A DNA stretch of 64,000 nt from Agroathelia rolfsii (GCA_018343915.1 JABRWF010000005.1:2267001-2331000), one strand, 5' to 3'; numbered from the stretch's first letter, positions 38,466 through 50,144 are shown. Numbers and translations: made by a program. Notes: generated from the sequence alone by a model not told the origin.

Positions 38466-40135
38466 TCATTGCGCGGAATATTCCAGTTTGGCTGTAAGAA
38501 GGATTAGCACATCGTCAATAATAATCTAAGAGCAACCTACTTTCGTGCTTCTTAGCATCGGCTACCTTGCGAGCCGCCTTGGAGAGGTCTTCGTGTATGA
38601 TGTATTCTCTGGTAGAGGTAGAGAGCACGTGAGTTGGAAGCAGGAATTACGGCTCACATAGTTAAAGCTTACCGATCATCACGGATGGCAAACATGCCAG
38701 CCTCGGTTACTACATTTCTCAGATCTGCACCATTAAAGCCATCGGAGAGCTGCCATGCACATCAGCCTATCATTCATTCTGTATGTAAAAGCTGAATGTA
38801 TGATGTTGATTATACCTTGACGATGGCTTCATAGTCAATCTCGCCACTCTTGTTTACTGGCTTGGCGTGGATCTTGAGGATCTCTAACCGGGCTTGTTCA
38901 TTTGGTAGAGGAATTTCAATCTTTCTGTCCAGTCGTCCGGGACGCAGCAGGGCAGGATCCAGGGTATCCGGTCGGTTAGTAGCCATGATAAGCTTCGTGC
39001 GCCCCAGAGAATCGAAACCGTCCATTTGGTTGAGCAACTGCCGAGTAGAGACATGTGAGTAACAAGAAAAGAACTTTGGTGAAGGTAAAATTCACCTCCA
39101 TCAACGTCCGTTGGATTTCACGATCGGCGCTGGTGCCTTCACTGAATCGTCTACCACCAATGGCATCGATTTCGTCCATGAAAATTACGCACGGCTCGTG
39201 ATCACGTGCATAGCCGAACATCTCACGCACTACACGAGCACTCTCGCCAATATATTTGTCCACGATGGCAGAGGAAACAACCTTGAGGAAGTTGGTGTTC
39301 ATTGTCGCCGCTACAGCGCGTGCTAACAGTGTTTTGCCTGTACCGGGAGGACCATATAGCAAGACGCCCTTGGGAGGTTTGATACCAACGCGTTGGAAAA
39401 GTTCTGGATTCAGCAAAGGGAGTTCGATAACCTATGGAAATAAAAGAACTGAACACGGCGAGAGAAGATCTTGATTCGTGAGTCATACCTCTCGTAACTC
39501 GCGCACTTGCTCGCCAAGACCGCCAATACCAGCAAACGACGCTCCTGCAGGATCTTCCAAGCTCATTTTGTATACCATGGGATCTACTTCTCGGGGTAGA
39601 ATGCGCATAATTGTAAGGGTTGTCATGTCCAATGAGACACGAGTGCCGTTCTTTAGCTTGGCCGTTGGTAGTGTGGGACGATATGAAACCACATATCGTG
39701 GGCCTGAAGAGGCTTTCACAATGACTAGTAAATAGGAGCATTAGACTACAGGAATGTAGGGTGCACAAGAATTTCGAAAGTTCGTACATCGCTCGTCATC
39801 CAGTTGTTTCATGACCTCTCCAATGATCTGGCCGACAGATTGGACAGCCTTGATATCTTCTTCTGTCTTTTCAAAGTCTTTTTCCAAATCCTTGAGCGCA
39901 AACCTCACTATAGAGCCTGTAAGTGTTTCTAAATATTTATCATAGATATTGCACTCACAATTCTTGAGACTTGTGCTGCTTGTTTCGTGTGTGCGCATTT
40001 TCTGCATTTAACAAATCAGTCATTCCAGGCTGTCAATTAGATACATGCAAGTAGTACAGCACGATAATTCCTGAGAGCATCTTGTCTTCGTTGATCTATG
40101 ACGGCACCCGACGATGAGGACGACTGAGCAGACAT
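38466..40135 (-). CDS. RPT4: 26S proteasome regulatory ATPase subunit Rpt4
   Basis: Nine exons (40135-40058, 40001-39959, 39916-39788, 39724-39489, 39431-39096, 39037-38816, 38749-38673, 38608-38541, 38491-38466) give 404 residues, normal for Rpt4. It is one of six AAA+ subunits of the 19S base that unfold ubiquitinated substrates and feed them into the 20S core. The N-terminal coiled coil is short ([19 protein letters not shown]). Then comes the OB domain ([33 protein letters not shown]), whose wording separates Rpt4 from the other five. The AAA core has Walker A GPPGTGKT near residues 188-195, Walker [10 protein letters not shown], sensor [20 protein letters not shown], and the Rpt4-type end [19 protein letters not shown]. 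There is no HbYX tail, as is known for Rpt4. Exon 9 has only eight codons plus the stop. Confidence 0.97.
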
Positions 40136-41047
40136 GGTGGATAGTCGGTAAGATGATCAGAGCGAGAGACGCGTAATGCGCGTTGTGCGCTGATGACGCG
40201 TCTTCTCTTAGTGACTTGTTTTGTGACGATCCACTATGCCCTTGTTCAATCTCACATCGACTAAGACTCTGGGGAAATGATATAGGAGAAGACTACTACA
40301 CTTTCTGGTACTCAGCTTATATCACCAGGCTATAAATATTAGGTCATAGAAACTCGTACTGAACCCATCGCACTCTTCCTCTCAATCGTGACCCACGATC
40401 CAATGTGCGGGTCTTTCACTCGCAATTACCCATTTGTCACTGCGCTCAGAATCTAGCATGACCTCACACCTACAGGATAGAAATGGATAAAATATGTATA
40501 TCGGATAGGAAAGCGACAATTATACAGCATAGAACATTTCTGCTCTTGTCTGAGCAATTTAACGAACCTTTTAGGCTACTTATGGTACTGACATGGACGA
40601 AAACTGTACTGCGATTAGGGAGACCCACGCTTCCTACCTCATCCTTAAAGCAGGTCATTTACGTTAAATTTGTAATGCTTTCTTCCGAAGTGGGTAATAA
40701 TTAGACTTTATACCTGGTAAATCGACTGTGGCCGCCATAGCCCGTGGTTGCATTGAAGATCGCAGATGACGCCGTGATGATTTTGATGATTCAGTAGTCA
40801 AGGGTGTTTCTCGAATACCCTCGAAGAAACATTCCTATAAAAGAAACTTGTGATAGCGTTTCTTTTACAAATTTCATTGTTTTTGTTTTTAAGTCTGATC
40901 AAAGAATATCGAAAGTGTGCTTATTTCCACGTGACCTGAAGTCGTCTATTACCTATAGACAACAGCCACCACCCTGGAACTCAGCCATCACCTCAGTGGA
41001 ACTTGGTCTCTAACAAGCACTGCACTTAATATCCAACATACTCAAGG
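40136..41047. promoter_or_regulatory. Divergent promoter region RPT4 / thioredoxin-like
   Basis: 912 bases between two start codons pointing apart. No convincing TATA box close to either ATG. I did not find a clear proteasome-box element on reading; a motif scan would be needed to be sure. No ORF of substance. Confidence 0.45.
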
Positions 41048-41901
41048 ATGTCTACAAGCACGATAACACATATAAACAGCTTGGCTCAGCTAGATACTAT
41101 TCTCTCTAAATCTAGCACTAAAGTTTCCGTATGAGTACTTCGTCTCTACTAAACCTCGATGCTTACTCATTGCTTCGGACTCGGATGATAGGTTATCGAC
41201 TTTCATGCAACATGGTATACGAGTTGATATTATCTACGAATATATTGTAACGCTGACTGGGAACCCCCTAATCTACAGGTGTGGTTCGTTGCTCTCGTTG
41301 AGATTGAACACCTGCACTGTCAAACCATTGACTTTGATTGTTATATAGGACCATGCCATGCAATCGCACCGACATTCGAGGCTCTTTCTAAGAAATACAG
41401 CAACGTCAACTTTTTGAAATGCGATGTTGATGCCGCGAGGGACGTGGCAGGCAAGTACAAAGTATCGGCCATGTATGTCATACATCCCACCTTGTTTGGG
41501 GCGTTCAAGCATGTCTCTAACAAACTCATACCCTCTAGGCCAACCTTTGTTTTCCTCAAAGGTAGTACTCAAGTAGGCACAGTCCGTGGTGCCAACCCAG
41601 CGTATGTCATCTCTACTCAGTATTCTTAGTCAAGAATGGTTTGCTCATCTTTATTCCATATGACGGTAGTGGCTTAGAAAGCGAACTATCAAAGCATGCC
41701 TCCCCATCATCATCATCATCATCGACATCTGCATTCACCGGCAAAGGTCATAGACTAGGAGGCGACTCCGACTCGCCGACGGCAGCTGCAAGAGAGACTG
41801 CAAGGGCTGCAGCGGACAAGATCAACATTGACCCACAGCTCAAGTTGCTTCTGGGTCTCTTGGGCGCATACTTCGTCTTCTGGTGGATGAGTTCAGACTG
41901 A
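41048..41901 (+). CDS. Thioredoxin-like protein with C-terminal membrane anchor
   Basis: Six exons, 41048-41128, 41192-41214, 41279-41283, 41349-41472, 41539-41601 and 41670-41901, give 175 residues. The thioredoxin fold is clear: VIDFHATWCGPC (active site Cys-Gly-Pro-Cys), IAPTFEALSKKYSNVNFLKCDVD, and the cis-proline SAMPTFVFLKG. A Ser-rich linker follows, then a hydrophobic segment LKLLLGLLGAYFVFWWM at the extreme C-terminus with only SSD after it, so the protein should be a tail-anchored membrane protein with the redox domain facing the cytosol; its partner is unknown. The third exon is only five bases (GTGTG) and carries the codon of the first catalytic Cys; without it the CGPC motif is lost and the frame breaks. 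Both flanking introns (64 and 65 bases) have GT..AG ends. The length is close to a standard thioredoxin (about 105 aa) plus tail. Confidence 0.92.
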
Positions 41902-42357
41902 ATGACTGATAGTTAGTCCCTGTATCAAGGTGCGTTTCTGTACTCTACAGGTGATAAGAATTAGTATGCACATTTTATATTAGTATCTAGACTATGTCTC
42001 ATGTGATGATACAATTATAGTTCCATATCTCAGACGATGGAGTCGCTAAATAAATCCTGGTTAGCGTGAGCAGTCAGGCCTGTCACTCGTTCGTTCACCG
42101 AAAGCTGTGTCAAGTTGCTGTCAACAGCATCGACTTAATTCATCGTGTTACTCGCGTCTGTAAATTATTTGTAATGACAACAATCAGAAATATCTCCGCC
42201 ATGAGACATCTCTTGGAGAATCTTCTCAATAGTCAATCATCCTTGAAGAAATTCACGATCTTCCCGCAAATGGAAGGGTTATATAGGTTTCTTCCGTGTT
42301 CAGCTTCGCTGTCTATAGTTCTACTTCGAAGGTGACCATGGAGCATATGAATGCATG
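41902..42357. other. Intergenic spacer
   Basis: 456 bases between the thioredoxin-like gene and the fold-back element. It includes the 3' UTR; an open frame at 42066-42335 shows no recognisable protein. Confidence 0.5.
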
Positions 42358-42909
42358 ACACACTGGTATTTTACAGTATTAGTCAGCGTTTTTACCTCTA
42401 GATTTTACTGAGAATTTATCCTGTAGTAAAATCATACATAAAGTCTTAGTTTCTACGGCAAGTAGAGTCGTGGAATTTATTTATGCTTTTATTCTGAGTA
42501 AAAGCATAAGAAAAAGTATCGCTTTTACCGGCTACCTTTACTGAGCCTTTTACTCCGGGTAAAAGCTAGCCTAGGCAGGCGATAGTACACAGGTGATGAT
42601 AGTCGATCACATGTTCTAGGTAAAAGCTTGAGCAAAAATAAGCATCACGTGATTAAATTTTGGCAAGGAAGTAATTATGTGGCCCACTGCTTTTACCTGA
42701 ACTTTTACTTAAAGTAAAAGGCTCAGTAAAGGCAGCCAGTAAAAGCGATACTTTTTCTTATGCTTTTACTCAAAGTAAAAGCATAAATAAATTCCAGGAC
42801 CCTACTTGCCGTAGAAACTAAGACTTTATATATGATTTTACTACAGGATAAATTCTCAGTAAAATCTAGAGGTAAAAACGCTGACTAATACTACAAAACA
42901 CCAGTGTGT
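42358..42909. mobile_element. Fold-back / MITE-like element with long inverted arms
   Basis: The two arms, about 42358-42566 and 42700-42909, are near-perfect reverse complements over roughly 210 bases with only scattered mismatches, and both outer ends begin ACACACTGG. A unique centre of about 130 bases separates them. Each arm contains small nested palindromes built from CTTTTACT...AGTAAAAG, which recur at least four times, so either strand could fold into a branched hairpin. There is no ORF, so if it is mobile it is non-autonomous. No clear target-site duplication was seen (flanks gcatg and aagag). The element lies in the gap before dehydrogenase 1, about 210 bases upstream of its TATA box, and could affect its promoter. 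The terminal motif was not matched to a named superfamily. Confidence 0.88.
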
Positions 42910-43120
42910 AAGAGCCCCTTGGACGATCGATTTGTTCATCCTCAGATACAACATTCATCGCTATATAATTACCGAGTTATTTCGCAAATTGTCTGGCCTG
43001 GGGTATACTTATGAGTAACAGGACCAGCTCAATAATTCTATGCCGATCGGAGAATCAGTCAGCATACTTTTACCAAAGATATGCTTATATTACATTTCCG
43101 AAGTACGGAGTGGATCATTA

Positions 43121-43127
43121 TATAAAA
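43121..43127 (+). promoter_or_regulatory. TATA box of dehydrogenase 1
   Basis: TATAAAA within tatataaaagagg, 34 bases before the ATG at 43161. The distance is short, so the 5' UTR would be very short or a later start used. Confidence 0.65.
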
Positions 43128-43160
43128 GAGGCGAGTACTATGAGATGAGACACTGAATTA

Positions 43161-44210
43161 ATGTCGACTGCTACTGTTTTTCTGATTTCAGGTGCAAACC
43201 GTGGTATAGGTGTGTTCTTACCGTTGAACGACTTGAATGTATGCGCGTTAATTTGTGATGAAACGACCTAGGGCTTGGTTTCGTGAAGGCCCTTTTAGAA
43301 CGTGAAAACGTGATCATTTTTGCAGGCGCCCGGGACCCAGGCCGTGCTACAGAACTAAGGGCGCTCGCTCAAGTTCATCCGAGGAAATTGCATGTAGTGA
43401 AATTGGTTGCTGTCGATGAAGCTGGAAATAAAGCTACTATTGAAGAAATCAAGGTAAAAGCAGGAAGACTCGATGTTGTGATTGCAAATGCTGGTGGGAT
43501 GATTGCAGTTATTTTCTACTGCTCATATATTGAACACCGAGACTTACAGGGATTGCCACTTATTTTGGCACCGCCCTAGATTCTCCGGCACAAGAATGGA
43601 GAGACCACTATCAGGTAAGATAACCAGGCACGCAAATGGCTGCTACAGCATGGGCATGTCTGATCCGAACAATTATACTTACTGTATAACAGATCAATGT
43701 TATCGGGACTTTGGTTTTGTTCCAAGCTTCTTATCCGCTTCTCAGAGCTAGCACGTCGACACCTAAGTTCATTATCATCTCGTCTAGAGGAGGTAGTATT
43801 ACCACCGGTCCACAATGGCCCGGCCTCTCACCCTATGGGGCATCCAAGGCAGCCGTTAATTTCCTTGCTCGAAAACTACATTTTGAGAACGAGAACCTAG
43901 GTAAATCTATATCATTAACTCTATTTGCTAGATGCACCTGTACTGACATCAAGTGACAAGTTGTATTACCGATATGCCCTGGGCCGGTGGACACTGACAT
44001 GGGTATGCGTTATTATTTCTATAATGCAACCATCGCATTGATTTTTCTTCAGTCTCAGGTGTCAAATCACACTTGGACTTTTTTGATAACGTACAGATTC
44101 CCACAGTGACACAATCCGTGTCTGGAATGCTTCCCATCATAGACGATGCTCGACGACTTGTCGAGGGACCTGTATTCCGTGTGGTAGAAGGCGGTGTAGC
44201 GCCATGGTAA
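43161..44210 (+). CDS. Short-chain dehydrogenase/reductase 1
   Basis: Six exons (43161-43209, 43272-43493, 43550-43614, 43693-43900, 43961-44002, 44053-44210) give 247 residues, the classical SDR size. The Rossmann glycine motif is SGANRGIG at the N-terminus, followed by VIFAGARDP, DVVIANAG, the Ser region FIIISSRGGS, the catalytic YGASK and the nucleotide-binding ICPGPVDTDM. It belongs to the fungal sniffer / C-factor-like branch of SDRs, NAD(P)H-dependent carbonyl or alcohol oxidoreductases; the substrate cannot be read from sequence. No signal peptide, so cytosolic. It is paralogous to the gene at 48615-49641, with internal exons of identical length (222, 65, 208, 42). It is convergent with the polygalacturonase gene, with which it may be co-induced. 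Confidence 0.93.
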
Positions 44211-44608
44211 TCATGTACAGTAAGCGTTAATAGGTCTTAATAGTTATTACCTGTCGCATCGTGCTCTTCACATGATGAACAGCCATAAATAACATGCAGT
44301 TATCCTTTGGCGGATCAATATACTCCAGCAAGGTGCATAGTTCGTGAACGTGGTGTCAATATATGCGCTCAAGAGAACTTTCAGATTTCTTGCATGTTTG
44401 AAATGATTGAACATTGATCACATGTAACAGATCGAATTCGAATTGAAAGAAAGGTATACATTGTAATAAATAACTAACAAAAGTGGAATCCAATCATCAG
44501 GGTATTCGAAGGCGGCAAGCCAGGCCGCAGTAATTGGTGCAGTAAGTAAGTGACTACCGTCTTAAACCGTGTATCCACTGATTTTATCGTAGTCTATGCA
44601 GAGAATGG
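44211..44608. other. Convergent spacer between dehydrogenase 1 and GH28
   Basis: 398 bases holding the two facing 3' UTRs. Nothing else was seen. Confidence 0.5.
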
Positions 44609-46397
44609 TTAGCAAAGTTGAACTCGGCTGGGGTTGAGAATCGACGTACTAGAGGAGCCGGCGTCTCCGCCGCTCGTGGTGAGACCGGACCAGTCCCAGG
44701 TGCCAGTGCACTCGCTGCCGCAAAGGACGTAGACGCGCTTAGCATCGGACTCGACGGAGACAGTGTTGGTGCCGGAGAAGGTGACAGGGCCGAGCTGGAC
44801 AAGCAGTCAGTTAAGCAGTTTCCTATGAACAAGCTAAAATATTACCGTGACACCATTGCTAGGTGTTCCAGTGGGAGAACCGTTCTCGTAGTCTTGTTCA
44901 ATAACAACACCATAATCGGTGATGTCTAAAAGGCTATGTAAGCCCGCAGACAAGATCGGTGCATAGGTATAAATCGCTTACCCGAAACTTTGTTATCCTT
45001 GTAAGTGACGTCTGTCACAGATGCATCAGTGGCACCATAGTCTGTCTTGATACGCAGACCATTTGCAGAGGACTTCACGGTGTTGCCGGAGATGGTCACA
45101 CTCTTGACCGTCTTGTCACTGGCAATAGAACCAATAGAAATACCATGGCCTATATAATTCGACTATTAGTTTCCATGCTCTCTCAACGGACACAATGATA
45201 TCTAACGCACCACCCGAGCAAGTATTATCAGAGAAGGTAATATCAGAGCCCTCGTTGATAGCCTGAGTAGATGTAAATTAGGGTTACTCAAACCGAACTT
45301 CCACAGCAACGTACCAGGCAATCATCCTGGTTCTCGCACGTGTTTCCGGTGATAGTAAGGTCAGAGCCCGAGGTGTCAAAGCAGTCGGTCTGTCACAAAA
45401 AGCCGGGATTAGGGTTCTTTTTGAAACTATTCATATATCAAGCTTACGTTGTGACCCAGAGAAGATCCGGCAGACTATGAGTAGGATGTCAGACATAGAA
45501 GATAGTAATTGGCGCCGAACGACGCACGTTGTTGATCGTAACACCAGAAACGGTAAACGCTGAAAATAAGGGGAAATTGGAAGATATCCAGGCCAGGAAT
45601 TACACGACTTACTAGCAGTGTTAGCAACACTAACGGCCTGAGCGGGGCTCTGCTCGCATATAATATATCAGATTAATGCTATATTCGATGCGTTAATTGA
45701 CCTACGTTGAGGACGGTCTTGAAAGAGTGTGAGTAATTATGTTTAATACAAAATATTTTTTTATGGACTTACCACATCCTTGAAGGTTCCTCCACCCTTG
45801 GTAATCTTGATCATGGGGTGAGGCTTCGTCTTACCACCGTTGGTACCTTCACCATCCCAGTAGTCTGCACCTAGACTATAATCGCAAATGAGATATAATA
45901 TAACGATATTGCAATATATGATAATAAGTACCCGTTCAAAGTTTCGCCGTTGCCATTGAAGGTGAAAGTATCGTCATCGCTCTCCGCACCAATCTCAAAG
46001 AGAGGGCCGTCCCATTCCTTATAGGCGAATGTGACTTCGCCTTTGAGGTTTACGGTGGTGCCATCGGCCAAGCCAGCTATATAATTATAACTTAGTAAAC
46101 CAGTATATTATTGATAACATGCACTGAACTGATAGAAAGCGTCTTTCCGGCAGTCATGGTGAATGATTCAATGCTAGTAACATCTTTTTAAAAAATGTGG
46201 GATCCTCAGAAACACAACAAATCTTACTTGATAGTCGTGCACTTAAGATTGTCTGAAGTGACATCGTCTGCAGAGCTGATCGTTGCCGTGCAGCGCTTGC
46301 CAATCTTGCGTGGCTTTGCCGGAGGAGCAGGAGAGGCGTACGCAGAGAGCAGAGACGCAACTGCGATAGCACTGACAATGGTTGAAATGCGAAGCAT
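44609..46397 (-). CDS. Secreted endopolygalacturonase, GH28
   Basis: Thirteen exons, from 46397-46228 to 44794-44609, give 376 residues, the usual fungal endo-PG size. The enzyme hydrolyses alpha-1,4-galacturonan in pectin outside the cell. The signal peptide is [21 protein letters not shown]; a short pro-segment ends at KIGKR, a Kex2-type site, before the mature Cys. GH28 marks are all present: GHNTDCFD, CENQDDC (paired catalytic Asp), [11 protein letters not shown] (His), GLRIKTDYG (Arg and Lys of the -1 site), then [15 protein letters not shown] and a Cys-rich end (VLCGSGTCTGTW, VQLC). The triple Asp, His and RIK set indicates an active enzyme. Exons of 12 bases (45706-45717), 27, 32 and 37 bases are needed to keep frame. 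The gene has a TATA box and lies between the two SDR paralogues. Confidence 0.96.
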
Positions 46398-46488
46398 GGC
46401 TGAACGATTATGCGACGTGGTGAATAGACAGGTATGAAGGAGCGAGTGAATGTGGTGCTGGTAGTCCAATACACTTCATCCCCATAGC

Positions 46489-46495
46489 TTTTATA
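46489..46495 (-). promoter_or_regulatory. TATA box of the GH28 gene
   Basis: TATAAAA on the minus strand, about 92 bases before the start codon at 46397, a fitting distance for a strongly induced secreted-enzyme gene. Confidence 0.7.
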
Positions 46496-48614
46496 CGTTG
46501 TTGAAAAGCGCTACTCAGATGTTAGCAAAAAGGAACGGCCCGGAGCATGTAATCATAGAACAGTATACTCTGGCGTGGAATGAATAGAAAGCGATAAAAA
46601 CATTGCCGGCCCGTCAGGAGTCCGTTACGACGGTGGAAACATGACTGTGAAAGCAGTAGAAAACATCGGTAAAACAATGTTTGGGCATGTGTTCATGTTT
46701 GACCATCAGCGTCAGTTGAGGAAGAAGCTGTAGAATGACGGCAAGACAGGTTGGTGACGAAGTCGGAGGTCCTGTGCCAACGAACAAGAAGTTATAAATA
46801 ATAGATGAATGACTTCACGTTTCTCAGGTACTGCTGGTTTTGACACTCAGATGTCCAGTGTGCAGTTGTCGTCACCGTCTCGTATTCTTTCAAACATCTG
46901 TATTTATGGTCTGTTTTCCCGACGGTCGTATCCAATGTGCTGGCAGTGGGGGCGGACTTTCACATGGGTTGTAAAAATGGGATCTACCCGTCGCATAGAA
47001 GGGGGTGTTCTGGTATGGAATGTACCCTTTTGATGATTACCAAGATGAACTGGGGTAACAGAGTCAACAACAATTACAACATGAGTTAGCTTGATGTGCA
47101 GTGTAATCAATGAATATGGAGTCGCTTGGCATGCAATTTACTGCGCGAGGTATGAGATCATCTAGATTATAACCGGTCTGTTGACTTGCAGAAAACCCCA
47201 AGAGTATTGGCGGGGACATTGATGACACTCGAAGCTGCTCATGGGACATCATGATGGTACATGGCAACGCGCCAAAATTCTGAATCTGCCAGCACAACAC
47301 CGAGACGTTGAGAAATCGAAGTAGCTGAGCAGATCACGTGTTGGTGATTACGACGCATGACTGTGACTAGCTTGCGGACAGCAATAAATAAAGCATACGA
47401 CGGTCGTTAAGTAGGAATAGTTCTGACCACAGACAACGTGTTAAGCCGGTCGACTTGGGCCGAGTTTTTTCCTCTTCCGGCGGGGCTGAGCTAAAAATTG
47501 CAGGCCACGGCCCGGGGTAGGCCCGTCCAGCTCAAGTGATTGTGTATGATCTAAAGGCCCAGGATCTTGATTTTGCTGCTGCTTGCTATGCTACCCCGGC
47601 TTGCCCCAATTCTACTATACGGTGCTCAAACACGTATTATAATTGTTATGCTGAAACGGTAGAAATGAGGATACGAAGTTTGTCTGCCGGATCCTGCATC
47701 ATGGACCAGTTGATGGTTGTTGGTCTTTTCTCATTGGCGAACATCCAAACTATACTATACTACGGCACCAATGTTCAGCGTCCCGGCAGTATGCTGCAAA
47801 TATCCGATGCCATCCGCATCACATACAGGCTAAAGAATGGTGGACGATATATTGCTTGTAACATCAACATACTGCTATGTGCATCGAATGGTGACAGACA
47901 CTAACGAATGTTAGCTTTATCGGCAGCGGGACCGCCCGCATGCGCACCATAACAAGTCTTTCAAATTCGTTGGGCTGTAAATCTATAATTTCGCATACTC
48001 ATGATAAGACTATAGTTCTGGACAGTTTATGCCGATATTTCATCTGTATTTACTAAATTAATCGCGTTAAGATAGATCGGCTCATTGGACAGACTGAGCG
48101 AATGACCATAGATACTTACGCTGTCGAATTCGTCAACAATAATATGCGTAAAGAATCATACTGTGTATCGTTTTTTTATTTTATTTTATATTTTATATTT
48201 TATATTTTATATTTTACATATCCCTAGAACACCCCAATGCTAGCTAACGCATTATATCATAACATGATGATGACCCAAGATCATTGCAACAGCAATCATT
48301 ATCAATTGGTAAGCGTTATTTCGTCATCCTGCTTTGTTCCTTTGGATCTCTTCAGGGAAATATTGTCTTGGGTATCGCAGATGGAATCCATGTCCTTGAA
48401 CATGTCTTACGCCATGCAGATGACATCAGATTGTCGTTGAATTCATCAAAGATTTGTGTCGTCTTCAATCTGAAGCTTACGATAATTAGCCTAAAATCAG
48501 ATGATATTGGAGTCGAAATCCTTTTTAAAGAAGGGCTGACCTTGATTAAATACACACATCAGTTCAAAATCCTCAGCCTCTTGGTATTCGCACTTCCTTC
48601 AACTCTCTCTCAAT
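46496..48614. other. Intergenic region between GH28 and dehydrogenase 2
   Basis: 2.1 kb with divergent promoters. ORFs at 47536-47904 (plus) and around 48240-48600 (either strand) have no recognisable domain; the latter stretch has coding-like composition in more than one frame and may be a remnant. A heptanucleotide repeat lies at 48184-48211. Confidence 0.5.
48184..48211. repeat. (TTTTATA)4 minisatellite
   Basis: Four perfect tandem copies of TTTTATA after a T-rich lead-in from 48171, about 400 bases before the dehydrogenase 2 start. It contains TATA-like cores but lies too far away to be its TATA box. Confidence 0.88.
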
Positions 48615-49641
48615 ATGCCAGCGACCGTGTATTTGATTTCTGGCGCTAACAGAGGGATTGGTACTGTCATAATATTCATCTCTCGTGGCGAAGGCGTTAC
48701 ATCATGCTCATGTCGTCACAGGTCTTGGGTTTGTTAGCGCCTATCTCAAGCGCGAGAACGTTGTCATATTTGCTGGTGCTCGTGACCCGTCTAAAGCAGA
48801 CAAACTTCATGCGCTTTCCAAAGAGTCTCCGGAGAAGCTCCACTTAGTGAAAATAGTTTCTGGTGACGAAGCTGGGAACAAAGCTGTTGCTGAAGAGATC
48901 AAGAGCAAAGCTGGCAGACTCGACGTTGTCATTGCAAACGCTGGTAAGTCCTAATATCTAGACATGGAATACGGAGCCTGGGCTTACTACCCACTATCCC
49001 AGGGATCAACAAGTATTTCAGCTCTGCCATTGAAATACCTGCCCAAGCTATGTCAGAACATTTTGAGGCACGAAATGAAACATATTGTAGCCCAAACATG
49101 CAGATCTGAGTTTTCTGTAGGTCAATGTCATTGGAACCCTTACTCTGTTTCAAGCGACCTATCCACTGCTCAAGGCCAGCACGCCAACACCAAAGTTTGT
49201 ATATATATCGTCAGGCGGTGGAAGTGTAACGATGGGACCTCAATTCCCGGCTGTCCTGGCTTACGGTGCTTCCAAGGCAGCAGACAATTATCTTGTACGA
49301 AAATTACATTTCGAGAACGAGGGCCTAAGTAAGCTTCGCTCTTATTTGCAAGGCCTCAGATCTAAGAACTAATATGATAAATTAGTCGCCTTCCCGATCT
49401 GTCCTGGAGCGGTGCACACAGACATGTGTATGTTCACTCGGGCATATTATTGATAACATTAACTCAAAGGATGACAGCTGCATATGCCGTATCACAAGTA
49501 CCAGCCTTCAAGGGAACACCAGCTGCAAGTGTCGAAGATTCCATCAACGGTATGCTCCCGATAATTGATAACGCCATTCGTCCAACGGATTCGAATGGCC
49601 CCGTATTCCACCGCTCTGGTGGCGAAACCTGGCCATGGTGA
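48615..49641 (+). CDS. Short-chain dehydrogenase/reductase 2 (paralogue of 43161-44210)
   Basis: Six exons (48615-48660, 48722-48943, 49003-49067, 49121-49328, 49386-49427, 49478-49641) give 248 residues. Motifs: SGANRGIG, VIFAGARDPSKADK, DVVIANAG, FVYISSGGGS, AYGASKAAD with catalytic Tyr and Lys, and ICPGAVHTDM. By eye it shares more than half its residues with dehydrogenase 1, and exons 2 to 5 have exactly the same lengths, so the two arose by duplication. Intron 3 must start with GC (GAG|GCACGA) instead of GT to keep EHFE-VNVIGTLTLF in frame; the equal 65-base exon 3 in the paralogue supports this. It is a cytosolic NAD(P)H oxidoreductase of unknown substrate and converges with the GH105 gene. 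Confidence 0.92.
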
Positions 49642-50144
49642 AGGCATGTCACTCCCCGCATTGTGAGATGAACACATAGATCACGAGTGCATGCATCGAC
49701 TTCTGTGTGCTAACGAAGGTCGTCTAAATTGTATTCGAAAAGATCGTATCCGGAAATACATTTACTGCCGCAATATATCATCTTCTGTTTGCAAAATCGA
49801 TTCTGAGTGTCAGTATAATTATACCCTTGATCATGCTTATAGGCAGTACATCATATTCAATCGAACTACCCATATATGCGACTCACAAATAATATAACAG
49901 TAATATCTCTGAGTACTATGATTAAGATACGAGATGGATATGTCTGATGACTGAATTTAAGTCGGAGAAATGATGCCCTATATTTACTTCTGGTATTTTG
50001 ACTATCTGGGAATGACTAACGATTGTTGGTATTAATATTCAGGCACACTAACATCCGTTAGACCTGCCAATTCAAGTATAGTGCAGCCTTAATTTTGATA
50101 ATGCAATTCATGACGAACAACAAGTACATGTATGTAAGATTTTG
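49642..50144. other. Convergent spacer between dehydrogenase 2 and GH105
   Basis: 503 AT-rich bases holding facing 3' UTRs. No other feature was seen. Confidence 0.5.

Noticed and set aside
48240..48600. Coding-like frames on both strands before dehydrogenase 2
   Set aside because: No start, splice pattern or domain supports a gene; kept only as a possible remnant in the intergenic entry.
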